A stretch of DNA of 64,000 nucleotides from Sphingobacterium sp. UT-1RO-CII-1 (GCF_026711005.1 NZ_JAPPVJ010000008.1:62001-126000), one strand, 5' to 3'; numbered from the stretch's first letter, positions 17,480 to 26,480 are shown. Notes: generated by a model from the sequence alone, not told the origin. Translations and numbers: made by a program.

Positions 17480-17896
17480 TTAATTATCTTCTTTTAAACT
17501 AAAGGCTGTGTTGCAGTTTTTACAGCGGTAACTTTTATTTATATATAAGGGATAAGTAAAGGTAAAGAGGGAGAATAAGGTAGATAAAATGGATCGTATA
17601 CCTTTGGGTTTATTGTATGTGTTGTCGATCTGGTTTGAATTACAATGTGGGCAAACAATAGTTTTGTTTTTATTGTCTTCTAGAAGTGCTAAATCAGATT
17701 GAGCAAGTAGTTGAAGAGCTTTCTCTAAATCGTCAGATGAAACCTTTAATTTTATACCGCCTACAGCAATATTTAGTAGTGGATTAATGCCCACAATGTT
17801 TTCATCAAATAAATAAGAGTGAATGCCCTCACTTTCAAGTTTAGTTTTTAAGATATGAGCATCTATGGGATTATCGAAAACTTTTAATGTAACCAT
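17480..17896 (-). CDS. DUF2007 protein with C-terminal zinc ribbon
   Basis: The 138-residue protein begins with a DUF2007 domain (MVTLKVFDNPIDAHILKTKL, then GIKLKVSSDDLEKALQLL), a family labelled putative signal transduction. A short hydrophobic stretch around 105-125 (LFSLFTFTYPLYI) follows. Four cysteines (CPHC before it, CKNC after it) form a likely zinc ribbon. No enzyme function is visible. It is a monocistronic gene between the HMA-AraC regulator and a long gene-free stretch. Confidence 0.75.
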   Translation of the reverse strand: MVTLKVFDNPIDAHILKTKLESEGIHSYLFDENIVGINPLLNIAVGGIKLKVSSDDLEKALQLLAQSDLALLEDNKNKTIVCPHCNSNQIDNTYNKPKGIRSILSTLFSLFTFTYPLYINKSYRCKNCNTAFSLKEDN

Positions 17897-18257
17897 GTGT
17901 TGTACGTAATATAGGGAAGTGCTTTTTAAGCTAAGTTAATTATTTGCGCTGATATTTTAGATATGCTCTGGAAGATTGCATCTCGACATTTCTTAATTAT
18001 TTGTCGATTTTGTATTTTTATTTTATCTTTTAGTGTAACATATCTGTATTTTATATACTAATTGTTAAGGAAAACCGAATAGATAATGTTTTTTTGTTGG
18101 TAAAAAAAGAAAATTATCGGTTAATGATAAATTAACAAATATAGAAATGTAGCGAGAAGATAACTAAAAACTAATCAAGATTGGAGAGCTTATGAAATAA
18201 ATATGGAGTATCCATGAGCTCAATAAAATGAATACATAGTCGAATAATTATATACAT
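17897..18257. other. Gene-free stretch between DUF2007 and S9 peptidase genes
   Basis: These 361 AT-rich bases separate divergent genes and must hold both promoters. The minus strand has TATATTTG near 18136-18143, a possible -7 element far from the DUF2007 start. A weak inverted repeat TCGACA/TGTCGA lies at 17983-18007. I see no ORF or RNA gene. Confidence 0.4.
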
Positions 18258-20525
18258 ATGAAACAACTGATTTTTTCTTTTGTATTTGTAATTTTGGGAA
18301 TGACAAATACAAATGCACAGCTTAAAGGGGATTGGAAAGGAACACTTTCTGTTCAAGGAGTATCTTTAGAGCTTATTTTTCACATTAATGATGTAGATGG
18401 GGGTTATGAAGCGACAATGGATGTACCTATGCAAGGAGCTTCTGGGATTCCTGTATCCGAAGTGTTATTTGCAGACGATCAATTGACACTTTCGATAGAG
18501 CAAGCCGGTATTAAGTTTACAGGCACTAAAGAGGGTGAGAAGATTGAAGGTACATACAGTCAAGGAGGTATGGATTTACCCCTTGTTTTAGAGAAAACTG
18601 TGGTGACCAAGCCGGGAGATACAACGTTAGTGTCGACAGTGGACGATATTAAAAAGCTGATAGCTTTCGATCAGGGAAGTTTTGCTTATAAAGTTGAAGA
18701 TTATTTTGCACGCCCAGTGACTTCTGGTTTTCAACTTTCGCCTAACGGTAAATATATCTCATACCGTGAAAAGGATGATAAAAATAAGCGACATGTTATG
18801 GTAAAAGATGTAGCTACCGGAAAAGTCGTGCGTGCAATTGAAGAAAAAGAAGAGCTTATAAGGGGAATGGGGTGGATTAATGATGAGCGCCTGGTGTATG
18901 TAATGGATCAAGGCGGAAATGAAAATTACCACTTATATGCTATCAATATTGATGGAAGTAATAATATCGACTTAACACCTTTTGATGATATTCAAGCGTC
19001 TATTTTGAATATGTTAAAAGAACAAAAAGACTATATTATTATCCAAATGAATAAGGATAATAAACAAGTTTTCGAGCCTTATAAAGTCAATATTACAAGC
19101 GGCGAAATGGAGAAGCTGTTCACCAACGAAGATCCGGCAAATGCTATAGTTGGTTATGATTTTGATAAGGATGGTAAATTGAGGGGGTATTCGAAAATGT
19201 TTAATGGAATACAAAGCCAGTATTTCTATAAAGCAGCAGGTGAAGACGATTTTTCTCTTTTTCATACAACTAAATGGGATGAGAGCTTTAGTGTTGTCGC
19301 TTTTAATTATGCGTCGAATAACCCAGATGAAGCTTATGTCTTGACAAATTTAGACTCGGATAAAGCGCGTATCGTATTGTATGATTTTAAAGGTAAAAAG
19401 ATTTTAAAAGAGGTATATGCTAATGAGGAGTATGATGCCAATCTGATTTCGTTGTCAAGAAAACGTAACTGGGAAATCGATTTTGTAGGGTATGAGGGAG
19501 AAAAAGTGGTTATAGAACCTGTAAGTGCAACATTTAAAAAGATTTATACAGATTTAGAAAAGCATTTTGGTGATTATGAATTTACTGTAGCAGGACGTAC
19601 AGATGAGGAAGATCAGATGTTGATTGTAGTGCAAAGTGATAAACTTTATGGACGCTATTATCATTATGATACAAATTCAGGCGAAGTAACTTTGCTTGTT
19701 GACCTGATGCCTCAGTTGAAAGAAGAGGATATGGCAGAGATGCGTCCTATTAAATTTAAATCACGTGATGGCTTAACGTTGCATGGCTATATTACGTTGC
19801 CTAAAGCTGCGTTAGATGGTAAAAAAGTGCCACTGATTGTAAATCCGCATGGTGGGCCACAAGGTGTGCGTGATAGCTGGGGCTTTAATCCGGAAACTCA
19901 ACTTTTTGCAAGTAGAGGATACGCCACATTACAAGTTAACTTCAGAATATCAGGAGGTTACGGTAAAGAGTTTTTACGTGCTGGTTTCAAGCAAATTGGG
20001 CGTAAAGCAATGGATGATGTGGAAGATGGTATACAATATGCTATAGAGCAGGGATGGGTTGATAAAGATAATATTGCCATTTATGGTGCTAGTCATGGTG
20101 GTTATGCTGTTTTAAGAGGGTTAGTTAAGACTCCTCAATTATATAAGGCTGGGGTGGACTATGTAGGGGTGTCAAACATATTTACGCTGATGAGTTCTAT
20201 TCCGGAGTATTGGAAGCCTTATAAAGAGATGTTATATGAAATATGGTATGATCTAGATGATGATAAAGAAGCTGAAATTGCAAAAGAAGCATCGCCTATC
20301 TTCCATATTGACAAAATACAGGCTCCTTTGTTTGTTGTTCAAGGTGCAAATGATCCGAGAGTAAAAATTGCAGAATCAGATCAGATTGTGGAAGCCTTGC
20401 GTAAAAAAGGTGTCGATGTGCCTTACTTAGTAAAGTATGATGAAGGGCATGGTTTTGGAAAAGAAGAGAATCAGATTGAGTTTTATAAAGCGATGATGGG
20501 TTTCTTTAGTAAGCACTTGAATTAA
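18258..20525 (+). CDS. Secreted S9 prolyl-oligopeptidase-family peptidase
   Basis: This 755-residue protein has a signal peptide (FSFVFVILGMTNTNA), then an extra domain of about 100 residues (LKGDWKGTLSVQGVSLELI) before a beta-propeller-like region. The C-terminal alpha/beta hydrolase domain has the triad Ser612 (GASHGGYA), Asp699 (GANDPRV) and His731 (DEGHGF). It is likely a periplasmic acylaminoacyl- or dipeptidyl-peptidase-like enzyme; specificity is not readable. The N-terminal domain resembles small domains added to Bacteroidota hydrolases. It stands alone and ends at a shared terminator with tenA. Confidence 0.92.
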   Translation: MKQLIFSFVFVILGMTNTNAQLKGDWKGTLSVQGVSLELIFHINDVDGGYEATMDVPMQGASGIPVSEVLFADDQLTLSIEQAGIKFTGTKEGEKIEGTYSQGGMDLPLVLEKTVVTKPGDTTLVSTVDDIKKLIAFDQGSFAYKVEDYFARPVTSGFQLSPNGKYISYREKDDKNKRHVMVKDVATGKVVRAIEEKEELIRGMGWINDERLVYVMDQGGNENYHLYAINIDGSNNIDLTPFDDIQASILNMLKEQKDYIIIQMNKDNKQVFEPYKVNITSGEMEKLFTNEDPANAIVGYDFDKDGKLRGYSKMFNGIQSQYFYKAAGEDDFSLFHTTKWDESFSVVAFNYASNNPDEAYVLTNLDSDKARIVLYDFKGKKILKEVYANEEYDANLISLSRKRNWEIDFVGYEGEKVVIEPVSATFKKIYTDLEKHFGDYEFTVAGRTDEEDQMLIVVQSDKLYGRYYHYDTNSGEVTLLVDLMPQLKEEDMAEMRPIKFKSRDGLTLHGYITLPKAALDGKKVPLIVNPHGGPQGVRDSWGFNPETQLFASRGYATLQVNFRISGGYGKEFLRAGFKQIGRKAMDDVEDGIQYAIEQGWVDKDNIAIYGASHGGYAVLRGLVKTPQLYKAGVDYVGVSNIFTLMSSIPEYWKPYKEMLYEIWYDLDDDKEAEIAKEASPIFHIDKIQAPLFVVQGANDPRVKIAESDQIVEALRKKGVDVPYLVKYDEGHGFGKEENQIEFYKAMMGFFSKHLN

Positions 20526-20546
20526 TAAATTGTTTTGTTAAATTAT

Positions 20547-20582
20547 AAATGGGCTGGTTACAGAAGGTAATCAGCCCATTTT
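20547..20582. terminator. Bidirectional terminator between S9 peptidase and thi operon
   Basis: AAATGGGCTGGTTAC pairs with GTAATCAGCCCATTT around AGAAG, with one G-T pair. It sits between convergent genes and has T-runs on both strands. Confidence 0.85.
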
Positions 20583-20585
20583 CTT

Positions 20586-21242
20586 TTACCATTTAGTCAT
20601 CTCATAAGCAGCATTCCAAAACTTATATTCCATGTGAGATGCCGTAACGAATGCATCTAACATTAACTGTTGTATTTCGGGAGTGGTGTTTTTAGCCATT
20701 TTATCGGCATATTCTTTAGCTTTTCGAACTCCTTCACCAAACTCTTCGCCACTGTAGGTGTTGATCCAGTTAGAATAAGGATTATTAATTGCCTCTTGTT
20801 CTTTATATATTTTATCTCCTACTTCTTTGTATATCCAAAAACAAGGTAAAACAGCTGCTACAGCAACCTCTATCGGATCAAATGCAGTAACACTTTTAAG
20901 GTAATGAATATAGTGATGACATATTGGTTCTATCACACTGTTTTGAGCCTGATTGGCTATGCCGAATTCAATGAAGTAGGTTTCGTGCAATGCTTTTTCG
21001 ACAATTAGTGCGTTTTTTCCAAATTCGAAAAAGTCTAATGCCTGCTGATTGTCTTGCGCTTTAGCGCCTATTGCAGACAAGGCTCGGCCATAGTGCTCCA
21101 AGTATTTTGCATCTTGCTGCATATAAAATTGAAACTTTTCTAAGGGTAGGGTACCTTCCTTAAGTTCTTTAATGAAATCCATAGCTGTGATATCGCTATA
21201 TATATACTCAATGCTTTTCCAAGCTTTATCTGTCCATTTCAT
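20586..21242 (-). CDS. tenA: Aminopyrimidine aminohydrolase (thiaminase II)
   Basis: TenA hydrolyses aminomethylpyrimidine breakdown products of thiamine to hydroxymethylpyrimidine for salvage. The 218-residue all-helical protein shows the family features FYMQQDAKYLEHYGRAL, the catalytic cysteine in LPCFWIYKEVG, and NPYSNWINTYSGEEF. Near the C-terminus, SHMEYKFWNAAYE supplies the catalytic glutamate. It overlaps thiD by 17 bases and is the last gene of the riboswitch-controlled thiM-thiE-thiD-tenA operon. Confidence 0.95.
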   Translation of the reverse strand: MKWTDKAWKSIEYIYSDITAMDFIKELKEGTLPLEKFQFYMQQDAKYLEHYGRALSAIGAKAQDNQQALDFFEFGKNALIVEKALHETYFIEFGIANQAQNSVIEPICHHYIHYLKSVTAFDPIEVAVAAVLPCFWIYKEVGDKIYKEQEAINNPYSNWINTYSGEEFGEGVRKAKEYADKMAKNTTPEIQQLMLDAFVTASHMEYKFWNAAYEMTKW

Positions 21243-22080
21243 TGATGATTAATTTTTGTGGGTTATGGAAATGATTTAAGGGCCCATTTCCTTGACCAAT
21301 TTTTAAATCTTTACTGCTTCGTATTGCTTCATGTACATAGTCTAAGCCGTACTCTACTGCTTTGCTTAAGTTTAATCCCTGAGCCATATAGCTAGCAATA
21401 GCTGAAGATAAACTGCAGCCAGAACCATGCGTATTGTTCGTGTTTATGCGCATAGAATTGAATTTCTGTACAGAATGTTGTTTATCTATTAATAAAGAGG
21501 TTAGGATAGGGGCTTCTAAATGTCCGCCTTTTACTAATATTGCGTTGCAGGAGCTTTCCAATATTTTATAGCCAGCTTTTTCCATTTTTTCAACACTGTC
21601 TACTTTTTCTTTTACCAAAACGCTTGCTTCATCTAAATTTGGTGTTATAAGCGTAGCTAAAGGAAATAATAGTTCGATACAAGCTTGTATCGTTTCGTCC
21701 TGTATAAGCTGATGGCCGCTCGTAGATATCATAACAGGATCAAATATTATAGTGCCTTTATAGTTTTTTAAAAAATCACTAATAATTTCCACTAAACTGA
21801 CGCTATGCACCATTCCTATTTTAATTGCATCAGGATATATGTCGTCGAATATGCAGGCAAGTTGTTCTTTTATAGCCTGTGTGGGTATATCGAAAATGTT
21901 TCGCACACCTTGGGTGTTTTGTACAGGTAAGGCGGTTAAAACGTTCATCGCATAGCAACCTAAAGCTGATATTGTTTTAGTATCAGCTTGAATGCCGGCG
22001 CCTCCGCTGCCATCAAACCCAGCAATACTAAGTACAGTTGGTACCGTATATGTTTTGTTAAGGTTCATCTTTGTAAACAT
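21226..22080 (-). CDS. thiD: Hydroxymethylpyrimidine/phosphomethylpyrimidine kinase
   Basis: ThiD phosphorylates hydroxymethylpyrimidine twice to the pyrophosphate used by ThiE. The 284-residue ribokinase-fold protein has the substrate site near SIAGFDGSGGAGIQADTKT, the segment NVLTALPVQNTQGV, and the ATP/anion-hole motif THGSGCSLSSAIA at about 235-247. A second in-frame ATG at 22068 is an equally plausible start. It overlaps thiE by about 23 bases and tenA by 17 bases, so translation is coupled along the operon. Confidence 0.95.
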   Translation of the reverse strand: MFTKMNLNKTYTVPTVLSIAGFDGSGGAGIQADTKTISALGCYAMNVLTALPVQNTQGVRNIFDIPTQAIKEQLACIFDDIYPDAIKIGMVHSVSLVEIISDFLKNYKGTIIFDPVMISTSGHQLIQDETIQACIELLFPLATLITPNLDEASVLVKEKVDSVEKMEKAGYKILESSCNAILVKGGHLEAPILTSLLIDKQHSVQKFNSMRINTNNTHGSGCSLSSAIASYMAQGLNLSKAVEYGLDYVHEAIRSSKDLKIGQGNGPLNHFHNPQKLIINEMDR

Positions 22081-22714
22081 TATTAATGAGGAGTTCTTTT
22101 ATTTTTTGACTAACTGACTGTGGATCGGGATTGGAACATATGGCTGACACTACTGCAATGCTTGAAGCACCCGCATTGATAACTCTTTGAACATTTGTTA
22201 TATTCATATTCCCTATAGCGATTAGGGGTAATTCGGTTTCTTTACGAAGTTTTTTTATCCCCTGAATACCCCATTCTGTTATTGTATCTGTTTTTGTTGC
22301 TGTTGAGAAAATAGGACTCACACCTAAATGATCTACAGCTAGCATATTGTCGCTAAGCAGTTGATCATTTGCTTCTAATGACCAGCCAATTTTGAAACGG
22401 TCTGCATATTGTTCTTTGATATGTAGGGGCGCCATATCTGTTTGACCTACATGTACACCCCAAGCGTCAATTTTAGCAGCAATATCTACATGGTCGTTGA
22501 TGATGAGTGGAATACTATAGCGGTCGCATAAATTTTTAAGCGCAATGGCTTTTTTTAAAAATATTTGTTTGCTTATTTTTTTTTCCCGTAGCTGTATGAT
22601 ATCAACTCCTCCCTTTATAGCCTGTTCAGCTACTTGCAGCCAAGGTAGGTAAGTACAGTTTTCCTCCGTAATAACAAGATAAAGCGGGTATGGAAAATCA
22701 GAATGTATAAGCAT
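22058..22714 (-). CDS. thiE: Thiamine-phosphate synthase
   Basis: ThiE joins the pyrimidine pyrophosphate and thiazole phosphate to thiamine phosphate. The 218-residue TIM barrel shows DIIQLREKK, PLIINDHVDIA, WGVHVGQTD, LGVSPIFSTATKTD and the phosphate-binding AIGNMNITNV. I chose ATG at 22714, which starts just before the first barrel strand and overlaps the end of thiM by 17 bases. A longer start at 22774 would overlap thiM by 77 bases and add a tail not seen in the family. Confidence 0.95.
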   Translation of the reverse strand: MLIHSDFPYPLYLVITEENCTYLPWLQVAEQAIKGGVDIIQLREKKISKQIFLKKAIALKNLCDRYSIPLIINDHVDIAAKIDAWGVHVGQTDMAPLHIKEQYADRFKIGWSLEANDQLLSDNMLAVDHLGVSPIFSTATKTDTITEWGIQGIKKLRKETELPLIAIGNMNITNVQRVINAGASSIAVVSAICSNPDPQSVSQKIKELLINNVYKDEP

Positions 22715-23513
22715 AATGTTTTGCTTTAAGATTATTCCTAATATCTTCTTCTGATAGGTTGTATAGCGTATCATAAAGGTGGAGTTGCAATGTCCCTGGA
22801 CCTATGGCTTTGTGGTAGGCCAATTCACCAGCTAAACTCAAGCATGCAACCCCAGCAGTTGCGGCTGCAAAAGGATCTTGCCGTAAACCTAGGAATGCAC
22901 CGATTAAAGCACTGGAGGTGCAGCCTAAGCCTGTGACCAGTGTCATCATGGGGTTTCCATTGTGTATTTCTATAATCTCTGTTTCGGAAATAATATAGTC
23001 TACTTCGCCAGAAATACACACAATTGCTTTTTGCTTTTTTTGTAAAGCTTTACCTCTTGCCAAGGCACTTAAACTAGAGGTTGTGCTATCTACTCCTTTG
23101 GAACTTACTTGTTCAAAATTATATAGTGCATTTATTTCAGATGCATTACCGCGTATTACGGTGGGTTGAAGTTTCAACAGATTTTCTAAAACCTCGTTTC
23201 GTAAGGTTGAAATCCCTGCTCCAACAGGATCTAATATCCAAGGACACCCAATATTACTAGCGTGCTCCGCTGCAATTAACATAGAGTCTGCGACGTCTTG
23301 ACTTATGGTTCCTATGTTAATAACTAAAGCATTTGATAAAGAGACAACTTCTTTTATTTCTTGCTTGTCATGTGCCATAACAGGTGATGCGCCAATAGCA
23401 AGTAGAGCATTAGCTGTATTGTTCATAACGACCATGTTTGTAATATTATGCACTAAGGGACGTACAGAACGTAGTTCGTGAAGTTGTTGAATGATAGGGA
23501 TGGCATTATCCAT
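22698..23513 (-). CDS. thiM: Hydroxyethylthiazole kinase
   Basis: ThiM phosphorylates salvaged hydroxyethylthiazole for ThiE. The 271-residue protein shows VHNITNMVVMNNTANALLA near residue 22, the segment WILDPVGAG, VIRGNASEI, and the catalytic region TGLGCTSSALIGAFL with the cysteine of the family. It is the first gene after the TPP riboswitch. The operon lacks thiC, thiG and thiH, so within this window it is a salvage, not a de novo, pathway. Confidence 0.96.
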   Translation of the reverse strand: MDNAIPIIQQLHELRSVRPLVHNITNMVVMNNTANALLAIGASPVMAHDKQEIKEVVSLSNALVINIGTISQDVADSMLIAAEHASNIGCPWILDPVGAGISTLRNEVLENLLKLQPTVIRGNASEINALYNFEQVSSKGVDSTTSSLSALARGKALQKKQKAIVCISGEVDYIISETEIIEIHNGNPMMTLVTGLGCTSSALIGAFLGLRQDPFAAATAGVACLSLAGELAYHKAIGPGTLQLHLYDTLYNLSEEDIRNNLKAKHYAYTF

Positions 23514-23599
23514 GTCGTAAAAGCTAGAATTATGATTATTAATAAAACAGGCTTTAAATGGGTAATGCTGAATTAGAAAAATTAGCAGACCAAATTAGT

Positions 23600-23676
23600 G
23601 CTTTTCCCTACGTCGGTATAAACCGAATCAGGTTCAAAGGGACTTTCTCAATTCTTTATAGAATACCCCTAAAGCC
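23600..23676 (-). promoter_or_regulatory. TPP riboswitch of the thiM operon
   Basis: On the minus strand the THI-box is clear: GGGGTATTC at the 5' side, a short arm ending TTGAGAAAG, then CCCTTTGAACCTGATTCGG and the 3' part TTTATACCGACGTAGGGAA. It lies 87 bases before thiM. Binding of thiamine pyrophosphate should lower expression of the operon. Confidence 0.93.
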
Positions 23677-23873
23677 AATTACAAACATAAGCAATATTAT
23701 TTGCAAGAAGCAAACCGGGGGAGAAGGTAAAAGGCAGAGAAAAGGGTAAGTGTTTTAAATCTTCGATTTTTAAATTGATTGGAGGAAGACTTAAAACACT
23801 TGGGGTTATCGTTTGTTTAGTAGGTTATTTTATTTTTCTTGTTAAATAATGCTTTATTTTCATATTATATGTT

Positions 23874-24263
23874 CTAGCGTTCTAATATACTGATAGAAGC
23901 AGAACCTGTCTCAGAGTCGATTGACTTGATTATTAATGTCTTTTTAGAAGAATCAAGGCTAATATGCATGCTTGGTCCCCCTTGAATGGTGAGTTCATCA
24001 CCTTTAATACTGTAGGGGGTTGTTTCATGCATTTTCCCTAAGAATTTTTCATGCCATATAAATGTTACCGTTTTACTTTTTTTGAACTTATAAGAACGTT
24101 CTCCTCTTTCATAGTATAAAGGGTCATCTTCTTGTTGACCGTCTTTGTCTACATATGAAATCTCTTTTACATACCACTGGCCTAAAATGTCTTTCTCTAT
24201 TTCTTGTCCATATAGGGAAGTCAATCCTAAAACTAGAACGATACTCGTTATTATTTTTTTCAT
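23874..24263 (-). CDS. Small secreted lipocalin-like protein
   Basis: This 129-residue protein has a signal peptide (IITSIVLVLGLTSLYGQ). The mature part begins ILGQWYVKEISYVDKDG and continues with alternating strands ending SASISILER. The opening G-x-W motif and small beta-barrel size resemble lipocalin-like domains found in many Bacteroidota secreted proteins. No ligand or enzymatic role is known. It is monocistronic between the thi operon and the sodA operon. Confidence 0.7.
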   Translation of the reverse strand: MKKIITSIVLVLGLTSLYGQEIEKDILGQWYVKEISYVDKDGQQEDDPLYYERGERSYKFKKSKTVTFIWHEKFLGKMHETTPYSIKGDELTIQGGPSMHISLDSSKKTLIIKSIDSETGSASISILER

Positions 24264-24582
24264 AATATAAATACTTACTTCAAAACAAAGCTCGGAATTT
24301 AAAGTAGATTGATGGTGGTTTTATAGGGTAGTAAATGGGTAGTATATAAATATTATTGCTTTAAGCGGCGCACTATACTATGGGTGGTTTTCTCTTACTG
24401 TTCTTTAATACAAGTGCTTACGCTATTATTGTCGGTAGTGATCATATTTAAACGAAATAAAGGTGTTATAGTCTTTCGTTTTTGTTATGGCAGAAAAATG
24501 TGTTTTAACAAAAAAAACTGTTATGCTTTTACGAGGCACATGGTTGCCATTTTCTAGTAAAACGGTAACCATGTACTTTTTA
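24264..24582. other. Gene-free stretch with a long hairpin
   Basis: These 319 bases lie before the lipocalin-like gene and after the sodA operon. The main feature is the hairpin at 24538-24574. I see no ORF above 40 codons with coding character. Confidence 0.45.
24538..24574. terminator. Long hairpin after the sodA operon
   Basis: ACATGGTTGCC and GGTAACCATGT (one G-T pair) are extended inward by TTTT/AAAA around a CTAGT loop. It starts 8 bases past the FMN reductase stop. The T-run follows it on the plus strand, so it would end plus-strand transcripts better than the minus-strand operon. Confidence 0.55.
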
Positions 24583-25161
24583 TTATATGTCTGTTATTTT
24601 CTGAATAGGTAGTGGAGCAATTGTTCTACTTGTAGCTATATGTATAAGTAAATCAATTTTGCTTTTATAAAGCTGAGCTAAATTTCCTGGGTTATTGGCT
24701 TCATATAATGCGTTTCGAGCAATAGGTACACTAAATGGTAATGGCCATGCACGTAGAGCTTTTGCTATAGAGTCCATCGCATTTATTCCTTGCATAGCCT
24801 GCATGCCTTCAGCCCAACAGACTAGACCAACAGTCTTGTCCGTTAAATATGGTTTAGGGTTTTTTGCAGTAATTTCAAGCCAATCTAAGCAATTTTTCAT
24901 TACACCCGGAATTCCGCCGTGGTATAGTGGCGCTAGCCAAAAGTGTATATCCGCCTCAAGAAAAATATGAGCCATTGCTTCAACTCCTTTTGGCGTTCTT
25001 GTATTTGTAGTGTCGAATAATGGTATTCCAGAGTCTGCCAAATTAAATATTTGATTATCAATATGTCGGTCTGTTAAACCTTGTGATATGTAAGAAGAAA
25101 TCAGGCCTGAAGTAGATTGACTTCTTCTCTCTAAAGAACCGTTAAATATTACTGCTTTCAT
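24583..25161 (-). CDS. NADPH-dependent FMN reductase family protein
   Basis: The 192-residue flavodoxin-fold protein opens with FNGSLERRSQSTSGLI, the phosphate/FMN-binding loop of the family. It carries PLYHGGIPGVMKNCLDWLE, the usual flavin-loop motif. It likely reduces FMN or a quinone using NADPH. It starts 2 bases after the DUF2480 gene, so it is the last gene of the sodA-DUF2480-reductase operon. A reductase supplying electrons to an oxidative-stress or Fe-S repair unit would fit, but this is inference. Confidence 0.88.
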   Translation of the reverse strand: MKAVIFNGSLERRSQSTSGLISSYISQGLTDRHIDNQIFNLADSGIPLFDTTNTRTPKGVEAMAHIFLEADIHFWLAPLYHGGIPGVMKNCLDWLEITAKNPKPYLTDKTVGLVCWAEGMQAMQGINAMDSIAKALRAWPLPFSVPIARNALYEANNPGNLAQLYKSKIDLLIHIATSRTIAPLPIQKITDI

Positions 25162-25163
25162 TT

Positions 25164-25667
25164 TTAATCATTTTTTAAAATTACTTTCGGCATACCAATT
25201 TCACCGTACATGAGGACTTTTACGATCGGTTTTAGTCTTTCTGTAGCAATGAGATATAAATCGGGCGCTGTGTCCGGACGGGCTCTTACAACTGTCTTTT
25301 TTCCTTTATAAATTGATAGGTCTGCTTGTTTTAAGTTGTTTTTCCATAAGTCCAATTCAAGCCTATTTTTATCTTTAAAATCAATTAAGATTGCATGGGA
25401 ATTAAACTTATCTGCTAGAAACATATAGACCCACGGGGGAATAATAGCATCAGCAGAACAAATTAGTGCGACCGCTTTCCCTTGAAAGTCGTTAAAATTT
25501 ATTTGAGAAATAGACGCTCTAAATTCTTTTTCTTTCACAATTAAACCCATATAAAGATAGTCTTTTATGTCGAATTCTACGATTTCAATTTTTGGCTTGT
25601 AGTCAATAAGATCTATTGCCACAATACCTGACGCCTCTACTTTATTTATAATGTTGCCTATACCCAT
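25164..25667 (-). CDS. DUF2480 family protein
   Basis: This 167-residue soluble protein matches DUF2480, a Bacteroidota family: VEFDIKDYLYMGLIVKEKEFR, FQGKAVALICSADAIIPPWVYM, and the tail LKPIVKVLMYGEIG. In related genomes DUF2480 genes often lie in suf Fe-S-cluster operons, which suggests a role in Fe-S assembly or repair. Here it lies between sodA and an FMN reductase, across from a SufR-like regulator. No enzymatic motif is visible. Confidence 0.85.
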   Translation of the reverse strand: MGIGNIINKVEASGIVAIDLIDYKPKIEIVEFDIKDYLYMGLIVKEKEFRASISQINFNDFQGKAVALICSADAIIPPWVYMFLADKFNSHAILIDFKDKNRLELDLWKNNLKQADLSIYKGKKTVVRARPDTAPDLYLIATERLKPIVKVLMYGEIGMPKVILKND

Positions 25668-25716
25668 AGTTTATGTTAGTTACAGATGTTTAATTCCAAT
25701 GCCTTGAAATTTTTAT

Positions 25717-26343
25717 TTATAATTTCGCTAATGCTTGCGTGTAATTTCTTTCTACAGCCTCCCAATCAACCATATCCCAAAAAGCGTCCAGATAGTTAGC
25801 TCTTTTGTTTTGATACTTTAAATAATAAGCGTGTTCCCATACGTCGACTCCTAAAATAGGGTAGCCCTGAGTGGTTAAATTTGTATCCATAAGGGGATTG
25901 TCTTGATTGGGGGTAGATGAAACGGCTAATGTACCATTGTATTTAACTGTCAGCCATGCCCAGCCCGAACCAAACTGTGCTAAAGCTGCTTGTTTTACTT
26001 GTTCTTTCAGATCCTCGATACTACCAAATGTTTTAATTATAGCTTCTTCTAAAGCACCAGAAGGTTTAGTTTGAGCAGCGTTTGGTGATAAAATATTCCA
26101 AAACAAAGAATGGTTATAGTGACCGCCACCATTATTTCGTACAGCAGGCGAGTACTGACTAATATGGCGTAAAACATCTTCTAAGTCTTTCGTTTCGGCG
26201 TCTGTACCGCTAATTGCTTTGTTCAAATTGTCAATGTAAGCTTGGTGATGGCGTTTATGATGTATAGTCATAGTTTCCGTATCGAAATTTGGTTCTAATG
26301 CTCCGTAAGCATATGGAAGACTTGGTAATAGATATTTACTCAT
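25717..26343 (-). CDS. sodA: Superoxide dismutase, Mn type
   Basis: This 208-residue enzyme has metal ligands His28, His78, Asp167 and His171 (VDVWEHAYY). The metal-selective outer-sphere glutamine is Gln147 in PNQDNPLM, with Gly in GGGHYNH where iron SODs have Gln. Both features mark the manganese form. It has no signal peptide. It heads a three-gene operon with DUF2480 and an FMN reductase. Its promoter is a full -33/-7 consensus overlapped by a SufR-type operator, so a Fe-S sensor probably controls it. It is not a recent duplicate of the sodB product. Confidence 0.96.
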   Translation of the reverse strand: MSKYLLPSLPYAYGALEPNFDTETMTIHHKRHHQAYIDNLNKAISGTDAETKDLEDVLRHISQYSPAVRNNGGGHYNHSLFWNILSPNAAQTKPSGALEEAIIKTFGSIEDLKEQVKQAALAQFGSGWAWLTVKYNGTLAVSSTPNQDNPLMDTNLTTQGYPILGVDVWEHAYYLKYQNKRANYLDAFWDMVDWEAVERNYTQALAKL

Positions 26344-26370
26344 GATTTTTTTATTTTTTTAATGATGTAA

Positions 26371-26400
26371 CAAAGTTAAAGGAATGTTTTTATAAAACAA
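26371..26400 (-). promoter_or_regulatory. sodA operon promoter
   Basis: The minus strand reads TTG (26398-26400), 19 bases, TAACTTTG (26371-26378), a full Bacteroidota match, 27 bases before sodA. The -33 element lies inside the dyad at 26392-26417. Confidence 0.8.
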
Positions 26401-26417
26401 CTTTACGGTTGTTTTAT
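26392..26417. promoter_or_regulatory. SufR-type operator over the sodA -33 element
   Basis: ATAAAACAAC and GTTGTTTTAT are perfect 10-base arms around TTTACG. The core CAAC-N6-GTTG (26398-26411) is the known cyanobacterial SufR binding sequence. It covers the sodA -33 element, so bound regulator should block RNA polymerase. The regulator gene lies next to it. Confidence 0.8.
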
Positions 26418-26480
26418 TTTAGTGTTATTTTTTGTAGTTATTTAATAGCTAAAAGATATAATGTTTGTTTTTAATTGTTT

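Noticed and set aside
5587..26343. The two SOD genes as a recent duplication
   Set aside because: They differ in length and in the metal-selective glutamine (Gln76 form against Gln147 form), so they are ancient Fe and Mn types.
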